45,461 nt of DNA from Actinomycetota bacterium (GCA_010024385.1 RGHD01000007.1:1-45461), one strand, 5' to 3'; positions 19,100 through 29,368 are shown, counted from the stretch's first letter. Notes: generated from the letters alone by a model not told the origin. Numbers and translations are program-made.

Positions 19100-20650
19100 A
19101 TGAACCGTATCTTCATACGTCTTCGTAAGTCTCTTGCAACGAGAGTCATTATCTCAACAGTTCTGCTTTCCCTAGGTGTTATCTACTTAACGGGATCGGC
19201 ACTTAACTCGCAGTTGGCCACTGGTATTAAGAAGGTAAACTTAGAATCATCACGAATCGAGGCGCGCTCAACGATATTTTCAGCTGAATATCGCTTCTTG
19301 TTGGCTGAAGGTGAAAAAGAGGAAGCTGTACTTAAGGTTGTCAACGACATCATAAGTTCGGCAACATCCCTGACAACAAATGAAAATGCTAGAGAAGTTG
19401 TTTTTATTCGAAGCCCTGGCAATACTCGAATTCAGAACTATGAAATAACTTCTAATCAAGTTGACCCAAAGTCAATTCCAGAGAGTTTAAGTAAGCTTGT
19501 CCGTAAGAATGCAGATTTAGTATCATCAAATATCACAATCCAATACACAGGCGGTTTAAGAATTCCTGGATTGGCTTTTGGTCAAAAAGTTCAGATACCT
19601 GGTGCCGGCCAGTATGAAATGTATATGCTTTTTTCTCTTGCTAATCAAAATGCAACCTTAGATCTTATTCAACGACTGTTGGCTCTAACGGGTCTAGCTC
19701 TAGTTCTATTAATTTCTTTGATTGTTTGGCTGGTGGTGCGCCAAGTCGTTCGACCTGTGCGAGAGGCTGCAGCCATTGCAATGGAGTTCACATCTGGAGA
19801 TTTCCGCCAGCGAATGAAGGTAGTGTCACAAGATGAAATTGCCACTTTGGGAACCGCATTTAATGAAATGGCAGAGTCTTTAGAGAAACAGATAGCACGT
19901 CTAGAAAATCTTTCTCGAGTTCAGCAACGTTTTGTTTCAGATGTTTCCCACGAACTTCGCACACCATTGACTACTCTGCGTATGGCCTCTGAAGTAATTA
20001 ACGCATCTCGGGATGGTTTTGATCCAGTCGTAGCTAGAAGTACAGAACTTCTAGTGGCACAACTAGATCGATTTGAACGATTACTAGAGGATTTACTTGA
20101 AGTAAGTCGCTTTGATGCCGAAGTTGCAGTCATCGAAGCTGTTGATTTCGACATTGTTTTGTTAGCAAAACGTTGTGCAGAAGATTTGAGGTTAGTAGCA
20201 AAAGAACGATCTACAGATCTTCGTATTTATAGCATTTCAGAAAGCATCACAGTGAAAGCCGATATACGCAGAGTTGAGCGCATTCTGCGCAACTTGTTCT
20301 CTAATGCCATTGATCATGCCGAAGAGAAACCGATTGCAATCACAATTGTGGCAAGTGAGCATGATGTGGCAGTTGGTGTGAGAGATTATGGAATTGGATT
20401 AGATGAAAATGCCCTCACCCGAGTTTTTGACCGATTCTGGCGAGCTGATCCCTCACGAGCACGAACACGTGGCGGCACGGGCTTAGGGCTTTCAATCGCA
20501 CTAGAAGATGCCCGTTTACATAATGGTGAGCTTGAAGCATGGGGAAGACCAGGTAAGGGTGCCCACTTTGTTTTAACACTACCTCGTCAAACTAGACAAG
20601 GAATTGAATCAAGATTGATTAAGTTAATTCCAGATGATGTTCAAGCCTAG
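19100..20650 (+). CDS. mtrB: sensor histidine kinase MtrB
   Basis: HAMP, DVSHELRTPLTTLRMA, N/G1/G2 boxes (GGTGLGLSIALED). Confidence 0.93.
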   Translation: MNRIFIRLRKSLATRVIISTVLLSLGVIYLTGSALNSQLATGIKKVNLESSRIEARSTIFSAEYRFLLAEGEKEEAVLKVVNDIISSATSLTTNENAREVVFIRSPGNTRIQNYEITSNQVDPKSIPESLSKLVRKNADLVSSNITIQYTGGLRIPGLAFGQKVQIPGAGQYEMYMLFSLANQNATLDLIQRLLALTGLALVLLISLIVWLVVRQVVRPVREAAAIAMEFTSGDFRQRMKVVSQDEIATLGTAFNEMAESLEKQIARLENLSRVQQRFVSDVSHELRTPLTTLRMASEVINASRDGFDPVVARSTELLVAQLDRFERLLEDLLEVSRFDAEVAVIEAVDFDIVLLAKRCAEDLRLVAKERSTDLRIYSISESITVKADIRRVERILRNLFSNAIDHAEEKPIAITIVASEHDVAVGVRDYGIGLDENALTRVFDRFWRADPSRARTRGGTGLGLSIALEDARLHNGELEAWGRPGKGAHFVLTLPRQTRQGIESRLIKLIPDDVQA

Positions 20651-20686
20651 TTTCCACAAGTAGGTTCAACGTAATTCTTTTCACGA

Positions 20687-20692
20687 TAACTT
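20687..20692 (+). promoter_or_regulatory. candidate leaderless -10 box TAACTT
   Basis: 6 nt before ATG 20699; weak -35 TTCAAC at 20665. Confidence 0.5.
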
Positions 20693-20698
20693 GGCATC

Positions 20699-21334
20699 AT
20701 GCAGATTTTTTCGGAACTGAGTCAACTCCTATTTCCTACTCGCTGCTTTGGCTGTAATGCTATTGGAATCTCTATTTGTTCAAACTGCAGGAGAGAATGG
20801 CACCCCCATTATTACCTTACACACATTGGTAGTTTGCGAATTAATTCAGCGGTCCTGTATTCACCAACTGCTAGCAAGATAATTCTTGCCGCTAAAGAAC
20901 GTGGATTAAAGGGGGCGGATGAGTTAATCATCGATGCAATTGTTCACGTACTGAGCAAGACGAATTTTGATAAATACAATGTTCGTCTCGTGCCGATTCC
21001 TTCGTCGGCAATAAACAGACGAAAAAGGGGTAGAAGTTTTATTCCCGATATTTGTGATGAAATTTCTGAGAGAACTTCTATTCCTGTAGTTCCAGCGTTA
21101 AGAATTCTTCGAAAAGTAAAAGATCAAAGTATGCTTAGTGCGCCGGCTAGGTCTAAGAATATGCATGGTGCATTTGGGATAGCTGAAAAGATTTATCCTC
21201 GGGGTGACTTAATTCTCATTGATGATGTAGTCACCACAGGAGCAACCGTCTGTGAGGCGGCCAGAGCTCTAAATTCACAAGGATTTGCCGTCTTGGGCTC
21301 GGTTACCGCTTGTGTGGCTCAGCCTCTAAGATAG
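20699..21334 (+). CDS. comF: ComF family phosphoribosyltransferase-like protein
   Basis: CFGC...CSNCRREW zinc ribbon; PRTase motif LILIDDVVTTGAT. Confidence 0.88.
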   Translation: MQIFSELSQLLFPTRCFGCNAIGISICSNCRREWHPHYYLTHIGSLRINSAVLYSPTASKIILAAKERGLKGADELIIDAIVHVLSKTNFDKYNVRLVPIPSSAINRRKRGRSFIPDICDEISERTSIPVVPALRILRKVKDQSMLSAPARSKNMHGAFGIAEKIYPRGDLILIDDVVTTGATVCEAARALNSQGFAVLGSVTACVAQPLR

Positions 21335-21386
21335 GAGACCGGTACGAGAGATTAGATCAGTTCGTGAGCTTTGAAAGGTTGCATTG

Positions 21387-24059
21387 ATGCCAGCGTTTTT
21401 TGACAAGCTTATGCGTGCAGGCGAGGGTCGCATCCTTCGTGAACTGAGCAAGATTGTTGTTGACGTAAATGCACATGAAACTCGCATTGTTGCAATGTCT
21501 GATTCAGAGCTTCGTCAACAAACAGAGCTATTTAAAGACCGCTTTTCTAAAGGCGAAACTTTAGATGATTTGTTGCCAGAGGCTTTCGCTGTAGTTCGTG
21601 AAGCAGCAAAACGAACTTTGGGACAGCGTCATTATGACGTTCAGATTATGGGTGGCGCCGCTCTACATAAAGGCAATATCGCCGAAATGCGTACTGGTGA
21701 AGGTAAAACTTTAGTTGCCACATTGCCATCTTATTTAAATGCTCTAGCTGGTCGTGGAGTTCATGTTGTTACAACAAATGACTATTTAGCAGAGCGTGAC
21801 AGTGAGTGGATGGGTCGTATTCACCGCTTCCTCGGTTTAAAGGTTGGCGTGATTTTGGCCAACATGACTCCAGCAGAGCGTCGCGAAGCATACCTTGCTG
21901 ACATTACATATGGCACAAATAATGAATTTGGTTTTGATTACTTGCGCGATAACATGGCGTGGTCGCTTGAAGAGTGTGTACAACGTGATCACTTCTTTGC
22001 TGTAGTTGACGAAGTAGACTCGATTTTAATTGATGAAGCACGTACACCATTAATCATTAGTGGACCTGCTGATAAAGCAACTAAGTGGTATGTTGAATTT
22101 GCAAACCTTGTCGGTAAATTACAGCGCGATGTTCACTATGAAATTGACGAGAAGAAGCGCACTATTGGGATTCTTGAAGATGGTGTAACGAAGGTGGAAG
22201 AGCTTCTTCAAATCGGAAACCTCTATGAGGCTGCAAATACACCCATGATTGGTTACCTCAATAACGCAGTGCGTGCGAAAGAGCTCTTCAAGCGCGATAA
22301 GGATTACGTAGTAATGAATGGTGAACTGCTTATCGTTGATGAGCACACCGGTCGCATGTTGGCTGGTCGTCGTTATAGCGAGGGTCTACACCAGGCTCTA
22401 GAGGCAAAAGAGCGGATCGAAATTAAGGATGAAAACCAAACTCTTGCAACTATTACCCTGCAAAACTATTTCCGCCTCTACGAGAAACTCTCAGGCATGA
22501 CTGGTACAGCCATGACAGAGGCTTCAGAATTTCACCAGATTTACAAGCTAGGTGTTGTACCAATTCCAACAAACCGCAGCATGATCCGTATCGATCAACC
22601 TGACCTTGTCTATAAAACAGAAGCTGGAAAGTTCATTGCTGTAACTGCAGACATTGTTGAAAAGCACCGCAAGGGCCAACCAGTTCTAGTTGGCACAGTC
22701 AGTGTTGAAAAATCAGAAGAGCTCTCTAGTTTCTTACGCAAAGCTGGAGTCCCACATGAAGTTCTAAACGCCAAGCATCATGAGCGCGAGGCAGCAATCA
22801 TTGCTCGCGCAGGTGTTAAAGGCGCTGTAACTGTTGCCACAAATATGGCTGGTCGTGGTACCGACATTATGCTTGGCGGAAACCCTGAGTTCATGGCAGA
22901 TTTCGAATTACAGCGTCGAGGAATTTCACCAGTAGATGATGCAGAGCAATATGAAAAAGCTTGGCCAGAGGAAATCACTCGCCAAAAGGCAGCGGTTGCA
23001 CGTGGACATGAAGAAGTAATTGCACTCGGTGGTCTCTATGTATTAGGTACTGAGCGACATGAGTCTCGACGCATCGATAATCAGTTACGTGGTCGTTCTG
23101 GTCGCCAAGGTGATCCAGGCGAATCACGTTTCTACCTTTCACTCCAAGATGAGTTAATGCGTCGATTTAACTCAGGAATGGTTGAGCGTTTCTTAACAGC
23201 TGCAGGCATTCCAGAAGATGCTCCGATTGAATCCAAAATGGTTAGTAATGCAATTCGTTCAGCACAAACCCAGGTTGAGTCCCAGAACTTTGAAATGCGC
23301 AAAAATGTTTTAAAGTATGACGATGTCATGAATCGCCAGCGCCAAGTGGTTTATGGTGAGCGTCGAATGGTTCTAGAAGGTGCAGATATTAAGGATCAGG
23401 TAGCCACTTTTGTTAGTGACACGCTAACGGCCTATGTCAGCATGGCTACCTCTGAAGGTTATTCAGAGGATTGGGATCTAGATACCTTGTGGAAGGCTCT
23501 TAAAACTATTTATCCAATCTCATTTACTATTGATGAACTTATTGCTCGTGTTGGTTCGCGCGCTGGACTTGATAAAGAGTTCTTAACGGCTGCAGTTATT
23601 GAAGATTGCAAGGCAGCTTATGCAAAGCGCGAAGAGTCACTTGGATCCGAGGCTATGCGCGAACTTGAGCGCAAAGTCTTGCTCTCGGTTCTCGATCGTA
23701 AATGGCGAGAGCACCTCTATGAGATGGACTATTTGCAAGAGGGAATTGGCCTACGTGCGATGGCACAGCGTGATCCACTCGTAGAGTATCAACGCGAAGG
23801 TTTTGATTTGTTCTCAGCGATGATGGATGCAATCAAAGAAGAAATTGCTGGATTCCTGTTCAATATCGAAGTAACTGTTGAGCCTTCAGGCAAGGAAGTA
23901 AGTGGTGCAGGTCTTGAAGCTAAGCCGCTATCTGCTAGCGGACTGCAATACACGGCAGCAGATGAGTCTGGTGTGAAAACTACTGGGGATGTTTCTCGTA
24001 ATGCACAATGTCCATGTGGGTCAGGTAAGAAGTACAAGCGTTGTCACGGTGCTGCTTAA
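21387..24059 (+). CDS. secA: preprotein translocase ATPase SecA
   Basis: [34 protein letters not shown]-terminal zinc motif [14 protein letters not shown]. Confidence 0.98.
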   Translation: MPAFFDKLMRAGEGRILRELSKIVVDVNAHETRIVAMSDSELRQQTELFKDRFSKGETLDDLLPEAFAVVREAAKRTLGQRHYDVQIMGGAALHKGNIAEMRTGEGKTLVATLPSYLNALAGRGVHVVTTNDYLAERDSEWMGRIHRFLGLKVGVILANMTPAERREAYLADITYGTNNEFGFDYLRDNMAWSLEECVQRDHFFAVVDEVDSILIDEARTPLIISGPADKATKWYVEFANLVGKLQRDVHYEIDEKKRTIGILEDGVTKVEELLQIGNLYEAANTPMIGYLNNAVRAKELFKRDKDYVVMNGELLIVDEHTGRMLAGRRYSEGLHQALEAKERIEIKDENQTLATITLQNYFRLYEKLSGMTGTAMTEASEFHQIYKLGVVPIPTNRSMIRIDQPDLVYKTEAGKFIAVTADIVEKHRKGQPVLVGTVSVEKSEELSSFLRKAGVPHEVLNAKHHEREAAIIARAGVKGAVTVATNMAGRGTDIMLGGNPEFMADFELQRRGISPVDDAEQYEKAWPEEITRQKAAVARGHEEVIALGGLYVLGTERHESRRIDNQLRGRSGRQGDPGESRFYLSLQDELMRRFNSGMVERFLTAAGIPEDAPIESKMVSNAIRSAQTQVESQNFEMRKNVLKYDDVMNRQRQVVYGERRMVLEGADIKDQVATFVSDTLTAYVSMATSEGYSEDWDLDTLWKALKTIYPISFTIDELIARVGSRAGLDKEFLTAAVIEDCKAAYAKREESLGSEAMRELERKVLLSVLDRKWREHLYEMDYLQEGIGLRAMAQRDPLVEYQREGFDLFSAMMDAIKEEIAGFLFNIEVTVEPSGKEVSGAGLEAKPLSASGLQYTAADESGVKTTGDVSRNAQCPCGSGKKYKRCHGAA

Positions 24060-24622
24060 AGCAAAGTAAGTGCAGTACATAACCATCTCTTATCAATACC
24101 TTCAAATCGCACAAGCATCGCACGTAGGCGATTCTCATATCGGATAGTAATTGTTGCTTCACAGATTCCATCTAGTGGTTCTTGAATGTGTATTTTACGA
24201 ATATGTCCAATAGCTTTCTGTGAACCTGATTGTCTAACTAACTCAGAAAAAATCTTATGATGACACAAAGCTTCCACTTGCCGTGGAGATCTTCGCCCAG
24301 CCCAAATTTCAACAATTGAATGTGCAAAGCGCTCAGTCCACGCTTGTAGTTCAGGAAGATCTCTGGCAGATGTTGGTTCCGGTGCAAAATCTGGATCAAA
24401 CTCATCATCAAATCCAGATGGAACGAGGTAAAGCTTGCTGGGCTTGACTGTTTGGGGCTGCTCTTGTGGTCTGAAAATTTCCAGTAGCGGATGCTGCCAA
24501 TCAACATTTGTGGCACTTGTTAGTTTCTCAATGCGAAAACTGCTAATAGAAATCTCTTCTACTACTCGGTTAGTGGTCATGAGTGAAGGGTGCAACTTTC
24601 CGTACTCACTTTGCTCAACCAT
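24056..24622 (-). CDS. Rv3235-like (DUF6459) protein
   Basis: C-terminal pattern [34 protein letters not shown], position next to secA. Confidence 0.65.
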   Translation of the reverse strand: MVEQSEYGKLHPSLMTTNRVVEEISISSFRIEKLTSATNVDWQHPLLEIFRPQEQPQTVKPSKLYLVPSGFDDEFDPDFAPEPTSARDLPELQAWTERFAHSIVEIWAGRRSPRQVEALCHHKIFSELVRQSGSQKAIGHIRKIHIQEPLDGICEATITIRYENRLRAMLVRFEGIDKRWLCTALTLL

Positions 24623-24702
24623 TAGGTGGATTTACTCTCATCACAAAGGATGAGTGTGGATAAGGCTTTTAGTCTTGTCCGCCTTTGCAATTAGGTGCAC
24701 TC

Positions 24703-25302
24703 ATGAGAAAACCACGGTCAAGTAGTCGATCCAGAATGCCACTGGCAATTTCCCTTATTGCCGCCTCCTTTCTTTCAGCGTTCTTTTTAGCCACATTTTC
24801 CCAATCAACGACACAGTATTGGGTTGCAAATATTGATTTGCAGAGTGGACATCAAATCTCATTTGGGGATATCTCTTTAGTGGACATGGATTTGGCAGCT
24901 AGTTCAATAAATTATCTATCTAAAGATCTAGACCCACTGGGACAAGTTGTCATTAAGAACATCGTTGCCGGGGAAGTAATGAGTGTTAATTCAGTGAGCA
25001 CCACCGCTAAAACCATGGCAAGCAGCGCAGTCCCTATAAGTATTCGAACTGTTGACCTTGCATCTGGAATCTATGTTGGTGCATTAGTGGATATCTACTG
25101 GGTGATTGATAGTCTCAATGGCGAATCTCCACAGGAACCAATTCTCATTCTGGGCAGCGTTCCAATAATTAGCGCAGATGTGAAGAATAAGAACTTTGGC
25201 ACAGATACTGCGATTACTGTTTCAGTGGAGCAAACTCAAGTTCTTCGACTACTAAGTGCCACAACTATGGGACGCCTGGTGGTGATTAGTTCTAATGTCT
25301 AA
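24703..25302 (+). CDS. SAF-domain protein (CpaB/FlgA-like), membrane anchored
   Basis: N-terminal TM then YWVANIDLQSGHQISFGDISLVDMDL...GQVVIKNIVAGEVMSVNSVS; ATG 24703 preferred over TTG 24685. Confidence 0.78.
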   Translation: MRKPRSSSRSRMPLAISLIAASFLSAFFLATFSQSTTQYWVANIDLQSGHQISFGDISLVDMDLAASSINYLSKDLDPLGQVVIKNIVAGEVMSVNSVSTTAKTMASSAVPISIRTVDLASGIYVGALVDIYWVIDSLNGESPQEPILILGSVPIISADVKNKNFGTDTAITVSVEQTQVLRLLSATTMGRLVVISSNV

Positions 25303-26389
25303 TCAAGAATTACCTGTTGTAATTACTGCAATTTCAGATGCCCAGTTTGAAGGTTTTGTCTCAGGAACACTATTTGCCCAAGGGTGGAGTGTGGTGTTTA
25401 GGGCTATAGATACTGAGGCGATTGAAAGATTTTGCTCAAATAATCTGGAACAGGCTGCTAGTTCACTTCTTATCTATTCACCAGATTTGCCTGGAATAAC
25501 ACTTGATGTGGTTAAGCAACTGAGCACAAAGGTTAAACAAGTCGTTGGCTTTTCAACTCAGACAAACACAGAGTTTGTGGACTTACATCCCATTCCAGCC
25601 ACTGCCACAGATTTGGTGAGTATTGTTCGTGGCTTTGTGCGTGCCCCAATGCTGCGCCAGGTTAGTACAATCAATCGAGCAAATCGTAAAGCTCATGTGT
25701 TAGCAATTGGCTCTGCAGGTAGTGACACAGGCTGCTCAACAATTGCACTCAATCTAGCTATGGAATTGAGTGTTTTAGGTAAATCAACACTTCTCGTTGA
25801 TGCAAACTTTCGCGCACCATCTATTGCTGCCCTTATTTCAATTCGTAATGTGAAATCAGAATCTGGATGGAGAACTATTGCCCCTCAACTTGCCATAGCT
25901 GAGATTACTCAGCAAGAAGCAGGAAATATTGATGAGTTAATGGAGAGTGCAACGCAGAATTTTGACAATATTGTCATTGATTTAGGATCCATCTCTGGGC
26001 TTTCAAATCGCTTAACCGATAGACGCTGGACTTCAACTATGACCACATGGAGTTGCGACCAAGGAGATGAGCTTATGGTTATTGCTCGTCCTGACTTACT
26101 TGGAATTCACCGATTAGAACAAGTGTGTTCCTTGCTTGAAAAGACCTCTATTAGATCTGCACTTAGTTTTACACTCAACATGCGATCTCAAGGCAAGAAA
26201 GGTGCAGATGAAGAAGCCCAGTTCTTGGCGATTACTACGAGATTAAGACCTTTGTGTGTTCGAACCATTAGCCGTGACCTTCGGGCAGCATCTAAGGCTC
26301 TGGAGGAGAAAGCCACACTCATCGAGGTCAATATGCGCTCTTCGCTGCGTAAATCAATTGCAACAATGGCCAGTGAGCTCAAGCGCTAA
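25295..26389 (+). CDS. CpaE/TadZ/MinD-like protein with degenerate P-loop
   Basis: VLAIGSAGSDTGCSTIALNLAMELSVLGKSTLLVDANFRAPS...FDNIVIDLGSIS: ParA/MinD layout but GK[ST] lysine replaced. Confidence 0.8.
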   Translation: MSNQELPVVITAISDAQFEGFVSGTLFAQGWSVVFRAIDTEAIERFCSNNLEQAASSLLIYSPDLPGITLDVVKQLSTKVKQVVGFSTQTNTEFVDLHPIPATATDLVSIVRGFVRAPMLRQVSTINRANRKAHVLAIGSAGSDTGCSTIALNLAMELSVLGKSTLLVDANFRAPSIAALISIRNVKSESGWRTIAPQLAIAEITQQEAGNIDELMESATQNFDNIVIDLGSISGLSNRLTDRRWTSTMTTWSCDQGDELMVIARPDLLGIHRLEQVCSLLEKTSIRSALSFTLNMRSQGKKGADEEAQFLAITTRLRPLCVRTISRDLRAASKALEEKATLIEVNMRSSLRKSIATMASELKR

Positions 26390-26396
26390 CTTCTAA

Positions 26397-26402
26397 TACT
26401 AT
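26397..26402 (+). promoter_or_regulatory. candidate leaderless -10 box TACTAT
   Basis: 6 nt before ATG 26409. Confidence 0.5.
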
Positions 26403-26408
26403 TAAGGC

Positions 26409-26795
26409 ATGCGAGCCTATCTTCCAATTTCTCATGATGAGCTTGCTGCCTTCCTAAATTCTGGAAGCAAAGAACTGGAATCAATTTTGGCCCCCACACC
26501 TTTTTATGTTGGGGAGAATGAAGATTTAGGTGAAGAAGAGATTGAATATCTCTTATCTCTTGAGGCGGCACAATCTGCACTCGAACTTCGTTCATCAAAT
26601 AAGGCCCCAGGAATTGTTTTAGCTATTGAATTAGAGCCCAAGCAAGTAAATACAGTCAATGATGATTCGGTAACCTTGAACTCAGCAATCACATGGGAAC
26701 AGGTGCAATGCGCACTTCTCCTCCTTCCTGAGGAAGAAGAGCTCATCTGGTTTGCTACCCAAGAGATTGAGATCAATATGGGGGAGTGGAAATAA
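26409..26795 (+). CDS. DUF6912-like small acidic protein
   Basis: MRAYLPISHDELAAFL start resembles the DUF6912 family; 128 aa. Confidence 0.55.
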   Translation: MRAYLPISHDELAAFLNSGSKELESILAPTPFYVGENEDLGEEEIEYLLSLEAAQSALELRSSNKAPGIVLAIELEPKQVNTVNDDSVTLNSAITWEQVQCALLLLPEEEELIWFATQEIEINMGEWK

Positions 26796-26796
26796 C

Positions 26797-28266
26797 ATGC
26801 CCCAGTTTGAAACATTGATCCATAGCCGTAGCTCAGTAACAATCGATCAGGCTCACAAACTGCGAGAATTAGTTGCTGATTGGCAACTGCTTTCAGATCT
26901 CTCCTTTGCCGATCTTATTCTTTGGGTTCCTATTCGCAAAGATATGAAGATGTGGCCTACGGGCCATGTGGCTGTGGCACATATTCGCCCAACAACTGCA
27001 GCAACTGTTTTTACCAATGATGTTATTGGTGATGAAGTGATGTGGGGGAGTCGTCCACGAATTGACTCTGCTTTATCTAGCGGTGAAATTGTTCGTGATT
27101 CAGAGGCTGAAAAAGTCGGCGAACTAATGATTAAAGAAGAAGCGATCCCTGTTGTTTTTGATGGGCAAGTAATTGCTGTAATAACCCGCCACCGTAATGC
27201 TGAGTTAATGCGCTCACCCAGCCGACTTGAATTAAATTATCGCGAGATTGCACATAGCCTTTATCGGATGGTGGCCCAAGGCAGCTTTCCGTATCCTGAT
27301 GCAAGTTCACTCTTTGAACCAGTGCCACGCGTGGGAGATGGTTTGATTCGACTGGATGTTAATGGCGTTATTTCATATGCAAGTCCCAACGCTCGATCTG
27401 CATTTAGTCGAATGGGTTGGAAGAGTGAGATTGAAAACAATAAATTAGGTGAAGTAGCTGAAGCAGTAGCTAAGAATTCACCTAATCCTCATGAAGAAGG
27501 AATTCGCACACGACTTAATGGAAAGACCTTGCGCCGTGTTGATATTGATAACCAAGGCGCAACTATTGACTTACTGGTGCTCCCATTGTTGCAAGGTGAA
27601 GATCGCATAGGTGCCATTGTTTTGCTTCAAAATGTGACTGAACTTCGTAGACGCGACAGAGAGCTTGTTACCAAAGATGCAACTATTAGAGAAATTCATC
27701 ATCGTGTTAAAAACAATCTCCAGACTGTTTCAGCTCTTCTTCGCTTACAGGCGCGCAGAATTGAAGACCCGAGTGCATCATCGGCCCTTAATGAAGCGGT
27801 GCGCAGAATCGCCTCTATTGCACTTGTTCATGACACGCTTTCTACAAGTAGTGAAAATGAAGTTGCATTTGATGAAGTGCTTACAAGTTTGATTACTCAT
27901 GCACTTGAGTTAAGTCCTCGCATGGGCGAACTAAGAATTGAGAGAAAAGGTGAGTTGGGTTCTCTTGAATCAAGGCTGGCAACGCCACTCTCACTTGTTG
28001 TTACAGAGTTAATGCACAACGCCCTAGAGCATGGTTTAGCCGAGCAGGGCTCAGTTCTTACTATTGAATTGTCTCGCTATAGCAATGAATGTGTCATCAA
28101 TATTACAGATGATGGAGTCGGTCTACCAAAGGATTTTGATTTAGCTACATCTTCAAATCTAGGGCTTCAGATTGTTCGAACCTTGACAGAGAATGAGCTT
28201 AAAGGTGTGTTGAAATTGCAATCAACTGATTCGGGAACTCAAGCTAACTTACGATTCCCACTTTAG
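26797..28266 (+). CDS. sensor histidine kinase, PdtaS-like (GAF/PAS plus HisKA_2)
   Basis: IREIHHRVKNNLQTVSALLRLQARR H-box, VVTELMHNALEHG; neighbours whiB1 as in mycobacteria. Start ATG 26797 rather than 26752. Confidence 0.87.
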   Translation: MPQFETLIHSRSSVTIDQAHKLRELVADWQLLSDLSFADLILWVPIRKDMKMWPTGHVAVAHIRPTTAATVFTNDVIGDEVMWGSRPRIDSALSSGEIVRDSEAEKVGELMIKEEAIPVVFDGQVIAVITRHRNAELMRSPSRLELNYREIAHSLYRMVAQGSFPYPDASSLFEPVPRVGDGLIRLDVNGVISYASPNARSAFSRMGWKSEIENNKLGEVAEAVAKNSPNPHEEGIRTRLNGKTLRRVDIDNQGATIDLLVLPLLQGEDRIGAIVLLQNVTELRRRDRELVTKDATIREIHHRVKNNLQTVSALLRLQARRIEDPSASSALNEAVRRIASIALVHDTLSTSSENEVAFDEVLTSLITHALELSPRMGELRIERKGELGSLESRLATPLSLVVTELMHNALEHGLAEQGSVLTIELSRYSNECVINITDDGVGLPKDFDLATSSNLGLQIVRTLTENELKGVLKLQSTDSGTQANLRFPL

Positions 28267-28532
28267 AATTGGTTCTGTTGCTCCATTAAACGAGCACGAT
28301 TACGTGCAGCACGACGCTTAAGTGCACGACGCTCATCTTCTGAAAGTCCGCCCCAAACGCCAGCATCTTGTCCGCTCTCTAGCGCCCATGCAAGGCATTG
28401 TTCTTTAACGATGCAACGATTACAAACCTTTTTAGCCTCTTCAATTTGGGTAATTGCCGGTCCAGTATTTCCAACCGGGAAGAAGAGTTCAGGATCTTCA
28501 TCACGACAGGCTGATTGATGTCGCCAATCCAT
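28263..28532 (-). CDS. whiB1: WhiB family regulator, WhiB1-like
   Basis: MDWRHQSACRDEDPELFFPVG...VCNRCIVKEQCLAWALESGQDAGVWGGLSEDERRALKRR; start ATG 28532 rather than 28619. Confidence 0.9.
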   Translation of the reverse strand: MDWRHQSACRDEDPELFFPVGNTGPAITQIEEAKKVCNRCIVKEQCLAWALESGQDAGVWGGLSEDERRALKRRAARNRARLMEQQNQF

Positions 28533-28671
28533 GGGAGGACCCCCTTCACATAAAGGATTTGGGCATACCCAAATCACATAAATTCTTTCGGTGGATATAC
28601 GCACACCAATGTTGCGCAAGATGGTAATTCTCCCTTGTTATGCAGTGATAAACAAGGATGAATCGAAAAAG

Positions 28672-28700
28672 ATTGTGAAAAATAGGGTGATATGCATCAA
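28672..28700 (-). promoter_or_regulatory. candidate whiB1 promoter
   Basis: On minus strand TTGATG - 17 bp - CACAAT, placing the TSS about 130 nt upstream of ATG 28532. Confidence 0.45.
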
Positions 28701-28705
28701 GTGAG

Positions 28706-28777
28706 TGCCCCCGACAGGAATCGAACCTGTGCACCCGCCTCCGGAGGGCGGTGCTCTATCCCCTGAGCTACGGGGGC
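28706..28777 (-). tRNA. tRNA-Arg, anticodon CCG
   Basis: Cloverleaf GCCCCCG TA GCTC AGGGGATA GAGC A CCGCC CTCCGGA GGCGG GTGC ACAGG TTCGATT CCTGT CGGGGGC A; anticodon CCG. Confidence 0.96.
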
Positions 28778-28840
28778 TCATGAGCATGAGTAGGTTATCA
28801 GCGGGTGCAGTTATCTCGCCTTACTGTCAGAATGAGACCT

Positions 28841-29368
28841 ATGAGTTCAATCGCATATTTTGCAACAGGTTGCTTTTGGGGTGCTGAGCGCCGCTTTTGG
28901 CAGTTGGATGGAGTGAAGCAAACTTCAGTTGGCTATATGGGTGGTACGCGTCCAAACCCATCATATGAACAAGTGTGCACAGGAGTAACTGGTCACGCTG
29001 AAATGGTTGCAGTCACATTTGATGAGTCAAAGGTGAGTTATCAGCGATTGCTAGAAGAGTTTTGGACAATGCATGATCCAACATCTTTAAATCAACAAGG
29101 TGGCGATATTGGAACCCAATATAGAAGTGCCATTTACACAACCACACCTGAGCAATATGTAATAGCTGTTAATTCACGTAATGTGTATCAAAATGCTTTA
29201 ACTTCTGCAGGTTTAGATGAGATTGTGACAGAGATCAAGAGTGCTGAAGGAGTTCCATACTACTTAGCTGAGGAATATCACCAGAAGTATTTGCTAAAAA
29301 ACCCTAATGGTTATGACTGCCACTCAAGCACAGGCATCGCATACCCAAACGCTGGAATACATGCATGA
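28841..29368 (+). CDS. msrA: peptide-methionine (S)-S-oxide reductase
   Basis: GCFWGAERRFWQLDGV, GYMGG, GHAEMV motifs; ATG 28841 (alternatives 28805, 28832). Confidence 0.94.
   Translation: MSSIAYFATGCFWGAERRFWQLDGVKQTSVGYMGGTRPNPSYEQVCTGVTGHAEMVAVTFDESKVSYQRLLEEFWTMHDPTSLNQQGGDIGTQYRSAIYTTTPEQYVIAVNSRNVYQNALTSAGLDEIVTEIKSAEGVPYYLAEEYHQKYLLKNPNGYDCHSSTGIAYPNAGIHA

Noticed and set aside
24703-26389. Complete Tad/Flp pilus locus
   Set aside because: Only CpaB- and CpaE-like genes seen; no CpaF/TadA, TadB/C or Flp pilin in the window.
28533-28619. N-terminal extension of WhiB1
   Set aside because: WhiB1 homologues begin MDWRHxSAC; upstream part is leader sequence containing inverted repeats.
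28633-28657. CCTTGTT/AACAAGG inverted repeat as intrinsic terminator of the tRNA
   Set aside because: AT-rich stem with long loop and no U-tract following on the minus strand.
28706-28777. tRNA-Arg as an integration site for a mobile element
   Set aside because: No integrase, att-like repeat of the tRNA 3' end or foreign gene block nearby; flanks are conserved core genes.
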